Source: Setaria digitata
Taxonomy: Eukaryota > Nematoda > Chromadorea > Rhabditida > Setariidae
Direction: 5' to 3'
Assembly (NCBI GenBank): GCA_003640385.1
Contig: RCAB01000209.1
Location: forward strand, 1-64,000
DNA length: 64,000 bases
This document shows, piece after piece, positions 13,519 through 27,708 of this stretch. The notes below the pieces were generated by a model, which saw nothing but the letters and a program-made list of their open reading frames with translations, ran no database searches and was not told the origin of the DNA. Position numbers and translations under genes: made by a program. Numbering within the stretch: the stretch's first letter is position 1; each line of letters begins with the position of its first letter.

Positions 13519-16291
13519 TTTTAATGACTATACGAAATTTTACATCTATTTAATTGAAACACATTAATTTAACTCGTAAATAAATTCAGTTCAATGACAA
13601 CATATATATAAATTGAATTTTTTGCAACAAAATTTCTTTTCATTTCTTAAAAATTTTTTGAAGTCTTTTAGTTAAAAGAAAACTGAGCACATTTCTCGTT
13701 TATTTCAGACTACATTTTTATCAAAAATTAAAATTAACCAAGCTTTGCTAGCTAGCAAATAATACTAATCCTTTCTTTCTCGCTGTCAAGCTTCTAAATG
13801 CTCATTAGCAGTTCATCCATTTCTCATTTATGCAATTATTTTCATAATAAGTTTTTGCCACAATTTCATCGCTCTATTTATCATTATTCAATGGACGACA
13901 ATTTTATGCTTCTTTTGGCATTTTTGACAAAATAGTCACCCTGATGTTATCTACTTTTATAGTTTAATAATGACATCTAAGAACTGAATGAATGTATAAT
14001 TAATTCATTGTTATGATTGTCAAACATGTTTTTTTTTTTCATTGTTTGCAATTCCAAAGACTTCTGATTTTAACAATAAGAAACTAATTTAAAGAGTTAG
14101 AAAGAGTATAAAAATTAAAGATTGCTTTTCTATCTCACTAAAGACTGAGGTGTTACTTTTTATACAGAACTTCATAAAATTCTAATTGAGCTTTGTTGGA
14201 GTAATGAAAAAAAAATTAAAATTTTAGTGGGATATCTAAATTATATATTGCAGTTGTTAAAAGAGAACATCGTTCGATAATATGATGATAAAAAATTTAG
14301 ATTCTAAAATTTCCTCACAGCAAGCTAACATTCAATAAAATTTTATAACATGGCAAAAGTTTTTCGAAATAAGGCAACAAAATTAGATTCTAAAATTGTT
14401 TTATTGAGTTCATTGGTTCGTTTGATTGGATTTTCACATTTTCCCATCGACAGATGTGTCATTTTTGGATTTTTCTTTGCATTGAGGCTCATTATGTGAA
14501 TTTATCACGAAAAGAAAAAGTTAATTTGCATATTATAGAAGTGTTGTTGTTGAATGCTATGAGGTGTTCAGCTTAGTTAAGAAATCTAAATTAAGCTAGT
14601 GAAATGTACTGATCAGGATGAAGAAACAGAGGACTAAGATGTAAAACATTCGTTTAGTCCTCTAAGAATCTCTAGAAAACGTTTTCCGATATGTCCATCG
14701 TCATCTTCTAGGAATCGTTAGTAAAGTTGTTATTTAAAGGATAGATGATACAATTGTCAAACAATGATAAACATGTTCTTTTTTGTTCCAGAAAATTAAG
14801 TAGTGCAGTCTGAATGAAATTTTTTTTTTAATAATTCCTTTGAAATGAACTAATTAAGAAAATTCCAATAGCTTCCGAACTTTAAATGAGTGAATTGAAT
14901 AAGATGACAAACTCCCGCATGGTTTTGCAGTCGTAAAAAGGAAAAAAGGAGGAGAAAAGTCCAAAGTAAGAAGTTCTGGCTTCTCTTATCCATTTTAACC
15001 ACTTTTATTGTGCTTGAGTTGATAGACTGAAGCTAACATCTTTATCGGTCAGCTGATGGTAGATTTCGTCCCCATTTCTTTTACTCTTTTGCTTACTTAA
15101 CTGAATCAACGTACACTGCTTATCACAATATCAAACTAATTAAATCTGAAATTTACCACGGAGAAATAGAGTTGCTTTCTAAGATTCTAGTCAGCCGCTC
15201 TAATATCGAAAAGGTTAAGACTGTTTTAATTTTTTTCATTAACTTATTTTACGAATAGCACTGATTATTTTGATCCTAATGTTGATGATGATGGGTTTAG
15301 ATAAACGAAGAAGACAGATATTGTAATTAGTTCGAGAAAAGGTCTTGTCAGGTTATGTAAGAATAGCAATATCCATTACAAGATATAATCTACTGATAAT
15401 GATATAATTTATTTGTTAATAAGAGATATCGATTAATAAACTTCTCCGAATTCTTTAACTTGCTAGTTAAATTTATTTCAGAAATATACCTATGTATAAT
15501 TGTTTACCAATTAAATTATGGTTGAAATTTTTTCTTTTTGAATTTTACTTAAAGTTGATGATGTCATTCCAAGGATAGGTCAACATTTTAGCACTTTATT
15601 CTACAACAAATAGTCATTTGTAATGATAGAAAAATGATAAAACTCTATTCTTTCTCGTTAAGTCTCATTACTAGAAGCTTTGCATGAATCATAATACTGG
15701 GTGGCTTGAAAGACCTAAACAAGTAATTATCGAGAAGTATAAATAAGTTAGCAATCAAAATATTACCGTCGAGTCCAGAATTCCTGATAAAAATGAATGG
15801 TTGTTATATCAGTGTCACAGTATAGAAGAAGCCTGACTTGAATTTCCAATATGTGATTTTGAGATAGTTTGAATAATACAGAGAAGTGTTTGGTAGCGTA
15901 ATTTCATTGTTATTTAAGATCTTACGCATTTGACAGCACAGATGAGTCTAACTTACAACTTTATAAAATTCTTTTTAATTTGTTTATTTCAGTATTTTGG
16001 AGTTTATTGTAATGTGAATTGCTTCAGTAATTGTGAGCTCATGACAAATAAACCAATGACAAAATTCGAATATGGCGTTATCAGGTATTTCAGCTGGACA
16101 GTATATAATAATCTTGAAACTTTTCATTTTCTTGAATTTGAACTATAAAATTGCAAAAAAAAAAAAAAAAATGTGTTATATTTCACTGATAATTTTGAAA
16201 AAAAAATTTGCATTTATATTTATTTATTCATTTATATAAATTTGTATATTTCGATTAAATATAGGTAACAGAATCGAGTTTACTATCGTAG

Positions 16292-18123
16292 ATGGCTAAA
16301 CATTCACATGATGATGATGCTACCGGTTTCAAGACGGTTGAAGAGGATCCGGCTGTTTCAGCATCTGACTGCCATTTTAGTACTGTAGCAAAAACAACCC
16401 TTGCTAGTATCTTGAAGAATAAAGGTTTCCTTATTCATAACAAATCTATTAAATTAAAATTTATATTTAACAGTAAGATGGAATGCTCTACTTTCAAAAG
16501 CATCAAAATAAATGCAAACAGTTCTTGATTAAATAATGAGATGATCTCGATTTAAATTGATAAGGTTAAATTTGTGCGTTCGTTTCAAAGTTTGATTGCT
16601 GCGCAGACATAATGTAAATGATCTAATGGATAAAAATGAATTGATGTGAATAAAAATCAACCAAATTAACTGAAAAGCTAAAGATAACGGATTGTCTTTT
16701 AGGACTGTTAAAATTTCTTGCTTGTGCGAATAATTAATTGCTTTCAGTTTAAGTTTTGCTCAGTCCAGGAACTGATTTAGTGTTTACTGGGTTTCTAAAA
16801 GTTAAAAAAGCAAAACAAAAAAAAAAAAGTGGAACTATTTATCCAGCTATAAGGTGAGACTCTATTATAAACGGGTGCAAACGAAAGATGAGATTAAACA
16901 ATAAATATATTCAAATTATTTTTAAATGACAAAGTTTTTATCTGTGCTTTAGATGAACTGAAAGCTGAACTTCTAGTACCTAAGAAGCGAACTTCAATCA
17001 CATTCGGCTTTGCAACTGCTTTTTCACCATCATATCAGTTGTTCTGCCATACAAAAAAACCTGAGGAAGATACGAATAGTATTGAAAATTATATTTATGA
17101 AGGTATTGCTACATCTATACACGATTCCAAACTTTACAAACTTAAAAAATTTTGCATTTCTCATCTTGGATTTGGAAGACTCGAGAAAAAAAATTTAAAT
17201 TTGGCATCGAATTACAACCTACTTTTTGCTTTCTCGTACTTTCTCTCTCTCTCTCTCACTCTCTCTCTCTCTCAGTTGCAAGTTTTCGGCTTCGACTTCA
17301 ACACTAGTTCAAATATGTTGTTACAAACATTCGATCAAGGGGAAACTGAAAAAAAATAGGTGATCAGCGGAGCATCGGTCAGCAGCCGATCACTTTTTCA
17401 GTTCCATTTTAAAATTAATTAGCTCATATTGTTTTTGTACAGCATTTATAACCTTAATTACTCATTTTTTAAAACAGTTCTCGCTCAGATAGCGAATCAA
17501 TCCGTGGTACATTTCTGATACCGGCAGTAAATACAGTTGCACCAATAATTTGTGAAGGACCAGCAGGCCATCAAGCGGATGCATACATTCAAAACTTACC
17601 TTCGGAACAATTTGAACTTATACGAAAATTTGTGGAAAGAAATGACCCGAAGCAAACGAAGGATTTTTTATGGATCCAAGATAATACCACATCTAAAGTA
17701 ATTTTTTTTTTTTTAAATATTGCAGTTTTTTGACAGAATGTTACAGAATTTCGAAAAACAAAATTTTCAAAATTCTGAATTTATCAGTGTCGATCATTCC
17801 TTTCGCTATTTCAGATAACAATTTTAAACATGGAAAATTTTCGAAAAAATATGAAAGCATTCCCAGCTGCAAAACATGTCAGTTGGCAAGATCTATCTCT
17901 CGATGAAATAAATATTTGTCGATACAGTGCGCAAAATATACCGGTCAGTTGTTGGACTCAAGTGACCAGTTTCATCTATCAAAACAAACGGTTCTTTTGG
18001 TTTTCTCTTTGGATACTACTATTGTTGTCATTAGCAGTAATTATTATTTTTTGCATTATTTATTCACCTTTTTTCAACGGTGGAATAATGAGAGGTTATC
18101 ATAATATGTCTAGAAGCTACTAA
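16292..18123 (+). CDS. Putative C-terminally anchored membrane protein with SILK motif
   Basis: I do not recognise a named family. Four exons give a closed frame of 248 residues: 16292-16424, 16953-17037, 17478-17697 and 17815-18123. Junction phases are 1, 2 and 0. The weakest site is the exon-2 donor (GTTGTT); a longer exon 2 or an added exon near 17275-17359 is possible. Residues 39-42 (SILK, followed by NK) match the PP1-docking motif seen in inhibitor-2 and KNL1. About 15 residues on lies KKRTSITF, which is close to but not a strict RVxF. Residues 206-229 form one strongly hydrophobic helix near the C-terminus, followed by a 15-20-residue tail, so most of the protein is probably cytosolic. 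No signal peptide is visible. It is the only plus-strand gene I could support; the next 13.7 kb holds none. The membrane anchor is seen; PP1 binding is inference. Confidence 0.65.
17242..17273. repeat. CT microsatellite
   Basis: A nearly pure CT run interrupted by one CA and ending in CTCAG, which looks like a splice acceptor. It lies inside the second intron of the plus-strand gene. Any exon starting after it would run to 17359 and end at a GTGATC donor. The main model treats it as intronic. Confidence 0.75.
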
Positions 18124-20357
18124 GTTTTTAATATAACTGCTGATTTGCTGCTTAAAAAGTTATTGAAAACATAAAATACAGATTACCTCAGTGATCCATT
18201 GCTTTACTCATTCTTATTTTGCCGACTCTGGTCAAGCTATGTTAATTGATTAATTAGAAAAATTAGGCGAAATTTCTTCAGCTTTTGCTCCAAAAACAAC
18301 ATTCAATTTATTATTTCGTTGAAGTTGAATGCACCTAAATATAAATGGAATTTAAAATATTTAGAATTTAAAATTCCAAATCACCCCATGCCAATTGTAT
18401 TGCTTTTTATTCGTTCCAGCCTTACTCTATGCCTTCAAATACTTTTTTAGCTTCCTTTCTGATTCAGAATTTAATATTGAAACTAATTTTGATTAAAGAC
18501 CATGTATCTATTAAAATACATTCGTTACATAGGATTCAATGGCATTTTATATTTAATTTCTAACACTGCATTTAATCACCTAACTAGAAAAAGGTATAGC
18601 AAAGATATTTTAATCCAAATACGTTATTTATCAGTGCTTCTAAATGATATAAGTACATTTAGTTTCATCCCATTTCACATATAAATGAAGCGAGGCTGTG
18701 TTTACTTTATATGGATGACAAATAGTAATATTATGAAGTATTGAATTTGAGCAAGCATATTAAAACCTTTTCAAGATTTCTCGAAAGAGAAGTAAATATG
18801 CTGACATCGTCCCTAACAATTTTTTGCTGACAAGAAGGTATATCAGTAGCAAATAAAGTTCCGAAAGTGATAAGAAGTGGAAGGAAATTTGGTGCCTTTG
18901 TATTTTGCAAAAAGAAGACAAAAATAAAAATAAAAACAAAGGGAAAAAATAAATTCAAAAATTTGTGATATTATCAACGAAGTTTTGTGATTTTATCCGA
19001 TTAACACTGAGATTTTTTGGAATGTATGTGTAAAGAACAGATCAAACTTACTGAATAAGCAAATAAAAAATAACAATTATAATACTGCTAATTCAGATAA
19101 TAAAATTTGTCTTGCAATTTATAAAAAATTTAAAATTATTAGATTATGTAGGTGAAATGTAATCGAGTCTAACTCATTTCTCAATTATATGTTTCGTAAA
19201 ACTCGTGTGCGAAACTACAAAAACTTCTGACAATATATTATAAATTTCTGAATAAATTGTTTCTCTCCCATCAATTATTCGAAATTTATTTTAATTCCAT
19301 ATTTTTACAAATTTCAATGTTTTTTTTTTTTTTAATAGCAGAAGTTACTTTCCTATATTCTCTTAGAGATAGAGTTTTTAACTGCTGCATAAATTTAGGC
19401 ATCTTATTTTTTAACATCTTATATTTTGGATTTCTGCTACGTATTATTTTACTTTTCCTTTTCTAGTTTAGAAAATCTTAGGTTAGATACTTTATCGAAT
19501 AAGAGTGAATAAATAAAATATCGTGTATGGTATTTCATCGGAGTATATTCATAATCATTGATGTTTGAATGAATGATTAAGGATAAAATGTAGAAATAGC
19601 TATAATTAATTTTACCATCTTTAAATTACTGAAATTTCAATTTACTGGAATGCTGCACAAGTGAATCTGCTAATTGATTTTCAAAATTTTTTTTTTTACA
19701 TTCTATATCTGTCAAGCTGCTGCTGAAATTCTGAAATCTATTCAAATTTCTATTTTAATCGAAAAACTTTACATTTTGTCGCTCGCTTTAAGTTGATTTC
19801 ATATTGGTAACTTTGTTTAATTTAAATTCCATCCCAAAATGTTAAAATTCTTTAAAATTCATAATTTGTTTTGGAAATTGGAAGGAACATTTAAATTTTC
19901 AGATATAACTTTACTTCACATGAAACCTAGTTGAATACTGAATGACCAATTTGGGGCAGGACACTGTTTCCCGAAGACTTTCAAGACAGGTTGTTGTGTT
20001 ATTCTGCTGAGGAGTAATAAAATTCAACGAAATACCACCGTCATATCAAGTGATTTTATCTATTGTCATAATGTCATGAAGTGTTTTGGCTTGTAATATT
20101 TGAATTTTTGCAAATATTGACCTTCTCACTGTCTAATAAATCATTACTCATTGTTGGAAGTGCATAAAGTTTCGATTTTCACGAAGGAAATCAATCAAAT
20201 TCAAGGCGACCGAATTTCACTGGCACTAACAAGGCAACAACATTACATTGTGTATAATTAATTTTAAAAAAGAACTTCACTTCCTCAGGAAGCACATACT
20301 TTATCGAGATATACAATTACAAATGTGAACTTTTCAAAGATTAAGGCTTAACTACTA

Positions 20358-20571
20358 CAAGCTTGTTAAGTCTTCAGCCTGAAGACTGGAGACAGCAGTA
20401 TGGATTACGAGATCTTGATAAAAAAAATTGAGTTTTTGTCGAACTAAATATGATCAACTTGCNCAAGCTTGTTAAGTCTTCAGCCTGAAGACTGGAGACA
20501 GCAGTCTCGATAAAAAAGAGATCTTGATAAAAAAAATTGAGTTTTTGTCGAACTAAATATGATCAACTTGC
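20358..20571. repeat. Imperfect 105/108-bp direct repeat flanking a single N
   Basis: Copy 1 is 20358-20462 and copy 2 is 20464-20571, separated only by N at 20463. They agree from the start through the CAGCAGT segment and again from GAGATCTTGAT to the end. A short middle block differs: copy 1 has ATGGATTAC where copy 2 has CTCGATAAAAAA. Both copies hold a 9-bp palindrome pair around GTCTTCAG / CTGAAGAC. The arrangement suggests overlapping contig ends, or two alleles, placed in tandem. Confidence 0.85.
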
Positions 20572-20888
20572 AAAAAATGATAGCTGATGTATGACATTCA
20601 TGCAGTTTGCATAATTTTCAGGCCTAGAAGTTGATTCGTATAAAGATTCCGTATAATTAATCGAAAAGCTGAGGAGGAGGAAAGAAAATGATCCAATTTA
20701 ATTCGCAAATGACGTTGTAAAATATTTGAAGTTAATTTGAATAACGTAATCAAAATTTAAATCTTAGAAATTTGTTACTGTGATAGGAATACATTTTCTT
20801 ATTTTTCCCTTTTTTCTGTGTTTTCCGAGCATTATTTCCCGGAATGTTACATCAGCGTATCAGGAGCTCGTATTTTTATGAAGCAATT

Positions 20889-20889
<1 letters not shown>

Positions 20890-20920
<31 letters not shown>
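20890..20920. repeat. Poly-T run of about 31
   Basis: The longest homopolymer in the window, in gene-free DNA about 320 bp after the second N-flanking duplication. Confidence 0.8.
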
Positions 20921-20924
<4 letters not shown>

Positions 20925-23900
20925 ATGAAAGGCATTTGAACTAATTAAAATAAGAGCTAAAATACATAATAGTTAATGCGGGCATAACTGACAACACTTC
21001 ATTATCTTCAGACTTTTCATAAATTCGTAGAAATTACTACAGCACTTTGTAATCAGCAAATGTTTCAAGAATAATCACTGAGAAATAGATAGCCTTCGAG
21101 AAGCAAACAGTAGCAGCCAGATAAAAGCCGAATATTCTGTCGGTAAATTAAATTATATCAGTATGGTGAGGTTGTTGAGAATATTAATGGTTTATTTTAA
21201 AAAAAAGTGTTTGATATCAAGTTTTTGGGGAATTTTCTAATTTTAATATAATATAGAATCAAAGTTTTAGTTGTAAAGCTAAGATTATTAAAGTCATTTG
21301 TATAATTGATAATCGAATAATTCATAAATTTTAACTAAAATTTCAGGCTCTTATTACGAACCATTACAAACAAACAGTAGTTCACTTATCCTAACAAAAG
21401 TTGTGATCAAAATATAAGCATGAAAATTTCTATTTCTTTTTCTCTCGTTTTTATAGAAAGATCACTTTAGGTACCCGTTTCGAAATGAAAAGTGGTCCGT
21501 AGAAAGTAACTGAACCGGGTTGACCCGTGAATTTCGCAGATTTTTTCAACTCAACCAAATCTTGGCTTTATGAATGAATCCATTTTGGCGATAATGCGAT
21601 CCAATTCTCTGTTAATATTATTCCTGTAAATGTTCTACTTCAATGAAAACTTTAAAAAAGTCTAATTTATACAGCATACAAAAAATCAAGACTAAAAGGA
21701 AATGACATTCAATTAAATTACTCAATCCTAATTTTAACAAAAATCTCACTACAGGCAAGTTATTTCTAGAAAAGTCATAAATATTTATACCGATGACTTT
21801 TTCGAAAAGCTGTTCTCCATTTCTGAAGCATTTGCCTATGAAGAATATCAATTTTACCGCCTTTCCGAATTCGGTATCGGGCTCTAAATAATAGCCTAAT
21901 GAATCAATTTTAGTTATAAAAAATCAGTTTATGAAAAATTCACAGTTATTATTATTATTATTAAACTTAACAAATAATTCTTCAAGTTTTCGCTTCTGTA
22001 ATGTAATGAAAATGAATCACAAGTGAACTCCTTCAAAATTTGTACATTTAGAACTTTGAAAACCTAATTTTCATAGGATGCTCCTTTTTGTTGGGATCAA
22101 TTTACCTAAAGCAATAGAGTAAGTTTCTATCTTTTGCATCATACTTCAAATGGAGCATCAAGCCTCGTGAGTTTCGTTCCACTCACTTATTTAATATTAA
22201 TTGGGGTCATGATTTAAAGAAATCGCTTTTAAGGGATTTCTGGCAATTTTCAGTAGTTCCGCATGAAAGTTCATTGAGCTTCAACTTACTTCCCTGGTAA
22301 TCTGCTGGACACTAATAGGAACAAGAGAAATAGAAGAAATAACTCGTGGCGCATATTAAAAAAGTAAGCTATTTCGAGTATTGGTGGTTTAATAAACACA
22401 GTATATCTGAAATTAATTAAAATTAGCGGTAAATTATAGCACTTCATGCTTAATAAACAGTGGCCGAAATATATCCATAACTTAGAATCGATATTCAGTA
22501 TCATTTCAGTCAAAATCTAGAAAAGGTAGCAATGATCATGAGATAAAAGCCAGGATGATTTAATGGAAGATTCTTTTTCCAGTTGAAGGCGTTGATCGCT
22601 ATTGTCATTTCCTTTTCATGAGTTATTTTAAATTCCCAAATTTGAAAAGGGTATAATCGGATTGAAACGAACAAAACGGCTAAGCATGAGGGAAATGAAT
22701 CGTTTTACTTTGTGAACCGGATCAGATAAAATTTAAATATTTTCATTTATTTCACCTTAATATATGGGAAGGTTGTTTCAACTTCATTCATATGCATATG
22801 TATTGGATAAAAATGACTGGTAAATTGTTTTGTAAAATTTTTTTTTTTTAAATAAAATTTGTCAGCACTTATCAATACTAGTTATGCTTATAATGAAAGA
22901 TATGAACTGTATTAGACTGTAAACTAAAGGCTAGAAATGCTACATTTGAATTAGCAGGCTTTAATATCTGCAGGAAAATTTAAAAATAGTAAATACTAAC
23001 AAATTAATTTTTTATTTCGTTCAGTGTAAAAGTAACATATTCTAGCTGACTAACAATTATAAAATGTAACTAAAATTCAGTTAAAACCTAAAAGACTCTT
23101 AAAAGAAGTCATTACTTGCAAGGTGAAACTTTTCCTGGTTCAAAAAACTCTCACGCAGTACTTATATGAAAATGAAACGTGTGGAGAGACGGATAGATGA
23201 ATAGTGTCTTAAAATTGGCAAAAAAAAAGAAAAATCCGATGAATTGTATGAGAGAATTTGAAGTTAAAATTTTAATCGTTATATATTGTATGACTCATAA
23301 ATGTTCTCAAAAATATCAACGTCAAAAAAAGGAAAAAAAAAAATTAAAAGATATATTACCCAATGTTGTCTGCAAAAGAATAAGGCCATTAGATGGGCCG
23401 AAGTTGACCTTCTTTATCATTTTTTATGTTTATGAGTAATTAAATTCAATTATCCTGGTCTTCCTATAAAAATATTATTTTAATCTATTTCTTTTTTCTT
23501 CTTTTCCTCTCGCAAATGTTTTGTCCTAAAAATTTTATTTTGAAAGCAATTACTACAAACTTCCGTTTCCTTAATGAAAGAAAACCCAGTTTTCTTAGGT
23601 GTCATTAAATGAATAATGCACTATAGAACGGACAGCTCATATCCTCTGCTCAATTAAAAGATTTTATACAAAGGAAATGATGAACAATCTAATTTATATT
23701 TTAATTAAGTTTTCTAAAGCTGAACAAGATATTATTATCCTGATTTGAAGATGAATTTTTCAGTTTTCAATTCTGACGTCTTTTTCCTTTTTTTTTTTTT
23801 TTTTCTTGACAGATTTATAAATTTCTACTAAAGAATCCATGAAAAACAGCAATTCATCAGCACAGAGAAGGGTTAGTTTTTGCAGTATAGCCGATAAAAT

Positions 23901-26900
23901 AGTAAAGATTCGGGTAAAGAATCAGAAAGGAAAAGGAAGATGAAGGTTAGTGCGAATGAATTCTGAAAAGTATTAAAATAATTAGAAAACGAAAATAAAT
24001 TTTTAGTGAAACAGGGGAGAAGATTTAGGGGTAAAAGTAGTTTGTGGCTGTAATGAGAACCATTGATCAGAAACAGTTATTTCTTATTGTCCTTAAAAGA
24101 TCATTCGCTGCCCTAAACACAAATATTTTTGCAGACAAAAAAGGAAGAAAAGAAACGAAACAGTTTTTATGTTTAAAAATGAAATAAGAAAGTGGAAAAT
24201 TGTAGTTAATAAAATACAGATTTTAGCATTGGAAATGCAAAAGATGAGGATTTTCATATCACTTAATTCTTCCTCTTAATTGACAAATCACAGATTGTAT
24301 CACTGATATCAATTTACAGATAATATTACTTGCTCGATGATAGCTTATCAATGGCAAGTTTGGAATGCTAATTTACGAAAGATCAGTAAAGTAAAAAAAG
24401 AAAAAAGAAAAACGATTTTGATAAAGCAATTGTAAATTCAAAATTTGTTTTTGGTTGATGTTTTTTTCAGGAATTCTCATGATACATAGTATATTAGAAG
24501 ATATCAACTGATTAAAGGAGTTGAATTAGTCATTTCATAGTCCTAAAATAGTCCTAAATTCATATGAAAAGTTCTGGAGTGTATTTTAACCAAATCATAA
24601 ACCCCTGTGCAGTAGCTACCACAAAAGCCGATTAATTGCAATGGTAAATTATTTTCAAAAATACCAAAGGAACATTAGAATGCATCTTAATCATTTATCT
24701 AACAGTGCAGAGACATCATAATTAAATAGGCCTAATTCAATGAAATGAAATTTCTGAATTTAACAAACGAATGGAACGTCAATAAGGAGCGATCGAACGA
24801 GACGTAAAATAACAGTTTAGGCAAATTTCATTCTGCTCAGCAAACTGCTTTTGTAAAAATAAAAATCATCATTTATCTGTTGACTAATCACAACAAAAAC
24901 TATTATTACCAGTACTACCAGCTCCTTCTCCTCTTACCATTTAAATCACTACATCTCTAAATTAATTAACAGTGAATTAATGTTCACTTCAATACCAACA
25001 ATGCACGGTGGTTTTTTTTTCTTTCTTTTTTTCTTTTTTTGCAAATAAGATGATGATAAATTATGCGAAATGTTGAGTCATTCGAATCTTTTTTTATGGA
25101 AAATGAAATTTGAATTTTTCAACACGACCGTCTGAGATGTTGAGCTTATTATTATGCTGTGCAGGCAAAATTTTTGTCCTTAACATCTGGAATAATCTAG
25201 ACTTGAAATTTCATCAAATTTAAATAACTTATTTAAGCAAGAAACAGAAAAGGTTTTGTTTCAGTATCTGCAAACATTTGCTTTGACATTTTTTACACTT
25301 CGTAGGTAAAATGATTCTTATCGCTTGCTCCACAATGTATTACTTATTATTAGCAAGATCTCCTTGAAATAAATTTTAGGCTTCATTCTGTCATCCAGCT
25401 AAAAAAATGTGAGTGGGGCTGAAAAGAAAAGAAATTTTAATTTGCATGTTTGTTCATTATATTTTGGAGAACATTGGACCATATCCATGACATATACGGA
25501 AAGTCCTAGCTGATTTTAGTTTCTTTCAACATAATTTATTTCATCTGTCTATCACCACGAATACAGAAAAGATAAGACTTAATCTTCACGACACAGTGGT
25601 CGATAGCAGAACTTCCTCTAATAACTGACTTTCTTTTTCTAATTTGCTACAAGACGTTTCAAGTAACGTAGCATTCAATCTAAAGCAAAATTCGTCCAAC
25701 AAAAATTCCTTTAAAATATTTGGAAAAAGATTGAAATTAAGCAATTTTTTTTCTATTTGAGTAATATCAAAAATGTAAAATTTCGATAATCAAGTGCCAA
25801 AATATAGCACTGAGCTGTTGGATTTTAATAGGAATTTGGCAGCTCCGATGGTAGTAAAATCAACTTTTCGGCAAATACTGCGTTCTTCTGCCAAATTGCT
25901 AATAGTTACATGAATTTATTTCCAAAACGAATCCACAACTCCTTATTACTCCCTATCTCCTCATCAGGAAGAAGAACTATCCATCTGCCATCATAATATC
26001 CACTGTTTCAGATAATTCTAAATGGATTCTCTAATTAGCGCTTGTTAATTCGTGACGTATTAATTATAGTTATTTTCCACATTTGTACCGTTAGTTTTGC
26101 ATCCTTTTTACTATATATCTTTACACACTTCTCTTCCTTTATAACACATAAGTCACAAGAAATTAACACTATGACAAACTACAATGCATCATAATCGCAT
26201 TACGATATCAACTAATTAACGCCCATTAACTGGTACATGACTAGTGTTAGATGTAAGCGGGAATTTTAAGAAATCAATGGAAATTTCGAAAGCATAGTTA
26301 AAGGCACTAAATGAATTCGTAACAATTTTTCAGTGGCTTTATACATAACGTGTAAATAGCTACCACATGCCTCACATTTCCTGTACCCTGAGGGTATTTC
26401 TGGTGTGAGTAGAAGGAAATACTGGATTGAAATTGCTGTTGAAAATACTTAAAAAAGAAAGTCTTTTAATATATTAAAAAAAAAAACCAAAGGCGGAACC
26501 AAAGCTGTAGCCAATATGGGAAAGTCATTTTCAAAAATAAAGAAGGATAGTAGGGAAGTTCTTTTAAAAGAATATGAGTCACCACTCCTTTGCAACATTA
26601 TTTCATCAAATTTTAAAATTCTCCGAAATTTCATTTATTTAAGGAAAATAAATTTTGCACTCTTCTTCAATTGTTTTTCCTTCGTGAAAACTTCTTAAAT
26701 ATTATTGAATTTATGCCACTTCAGCCTATACTTTTTTTAATACAGCACATACATGAACTTTGAAAGCTGTATGCATAGGTCTTGTCTGTAATTTCAAGCT
26801 AGAATCTAGAACAATTCTTCTTGAAAAAAAAAGATAATTATGCTTTTTGCATTTTACTCTACATTTACAAAACTAGTGCTTTACTTTAATTCATCGGTTT

Positions 26901-27685
26901 ACACGGCCTTTATGTAATAGTTGTGTGATATTGTCATCTGAATGTTTCATGTTTCGGTTTGTTACCAAATTCCATGCAACAAATGCATAAATTTTGAAAA
27001 ACAAACAAAGAAAATATGAAATTGAACTGCCAATAAAGGTCGATAAGGGGACATATTAAAAGAATGATTTGACAGTTTATCTTCATTATATCAGATACCT
27101 AATCACTTCAGTGGAAGCAACTCAAGTATGAGTGCTGAAGTGGAAACCGAAGTGAGCATCTCCACGAATCGAATCCTTTCGCACTTGCTCATTAAAGTTT
27201 CATCGAGATAATCCATGAACTGTTTAAAAATTAGTTATATTTAGAAAAGCATATGTTATGGTTCTAAGTGAAAATTACAGATGTCTTTTCTTATATATTT
27301 AGAAAAATTATATTTAAAAAATTAAATTTAAATGATCGGTTGAAAATTTTCATTTTACAAATATTCAAGCAACATGCGAAAGCATCGAATAATCGCTGTC
27401 CAGTTTGTCTTGAAATTTGTTTTACTTAAAAGAAAAAACTACAAAAGGGAAATTATAGGACCGAAAATTTTGCAACGACAATAAGCCAGTATGAATAATT
27501 TTCTTAATGACTTAAAGTGAAATTGGAAAATTTTCGAGGAAATATTATGCATGAAAATGTTCAATTAATTGTACTATGAATGCAAAGAAAAGGAGTGTTC
27601 GGCTAAAATATTCGTGTTATAAAATGATGAACTGAATGAAACTTAAAACTTTATATCTGCGCTAATTAGTTGCGAAGAATCTAAA

Positions 27686-27708
27686 TTTTTTTTTTTTTTT
27701 TTTTTTTT
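27686..27708. repeat. Poly-T run of about 23
   Basis: An uninterrupted T homopolymer in gene-free DNA, with nothing recognisable near it. Confidence 0.75.

Larger units (their letters stand above)
1..16291. other. Intergenic, no gene recognised
   Basis: About 16 kb of AT-rich sequence in which I could not build any gene. Open frames on both strands are short, rich in Phe, Leu, Ile and Lys, and lack flanking splice sites with compatible phases. The stretch contains poly-A and poly-T runs, a TA microsatellite, two long inverted repeats, an exact 73-bp duplication and one possible homeodomain-like fragment, each listed separately. Single small exons of an unknown gene could be missed by eye. 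Confidence 0.6.
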
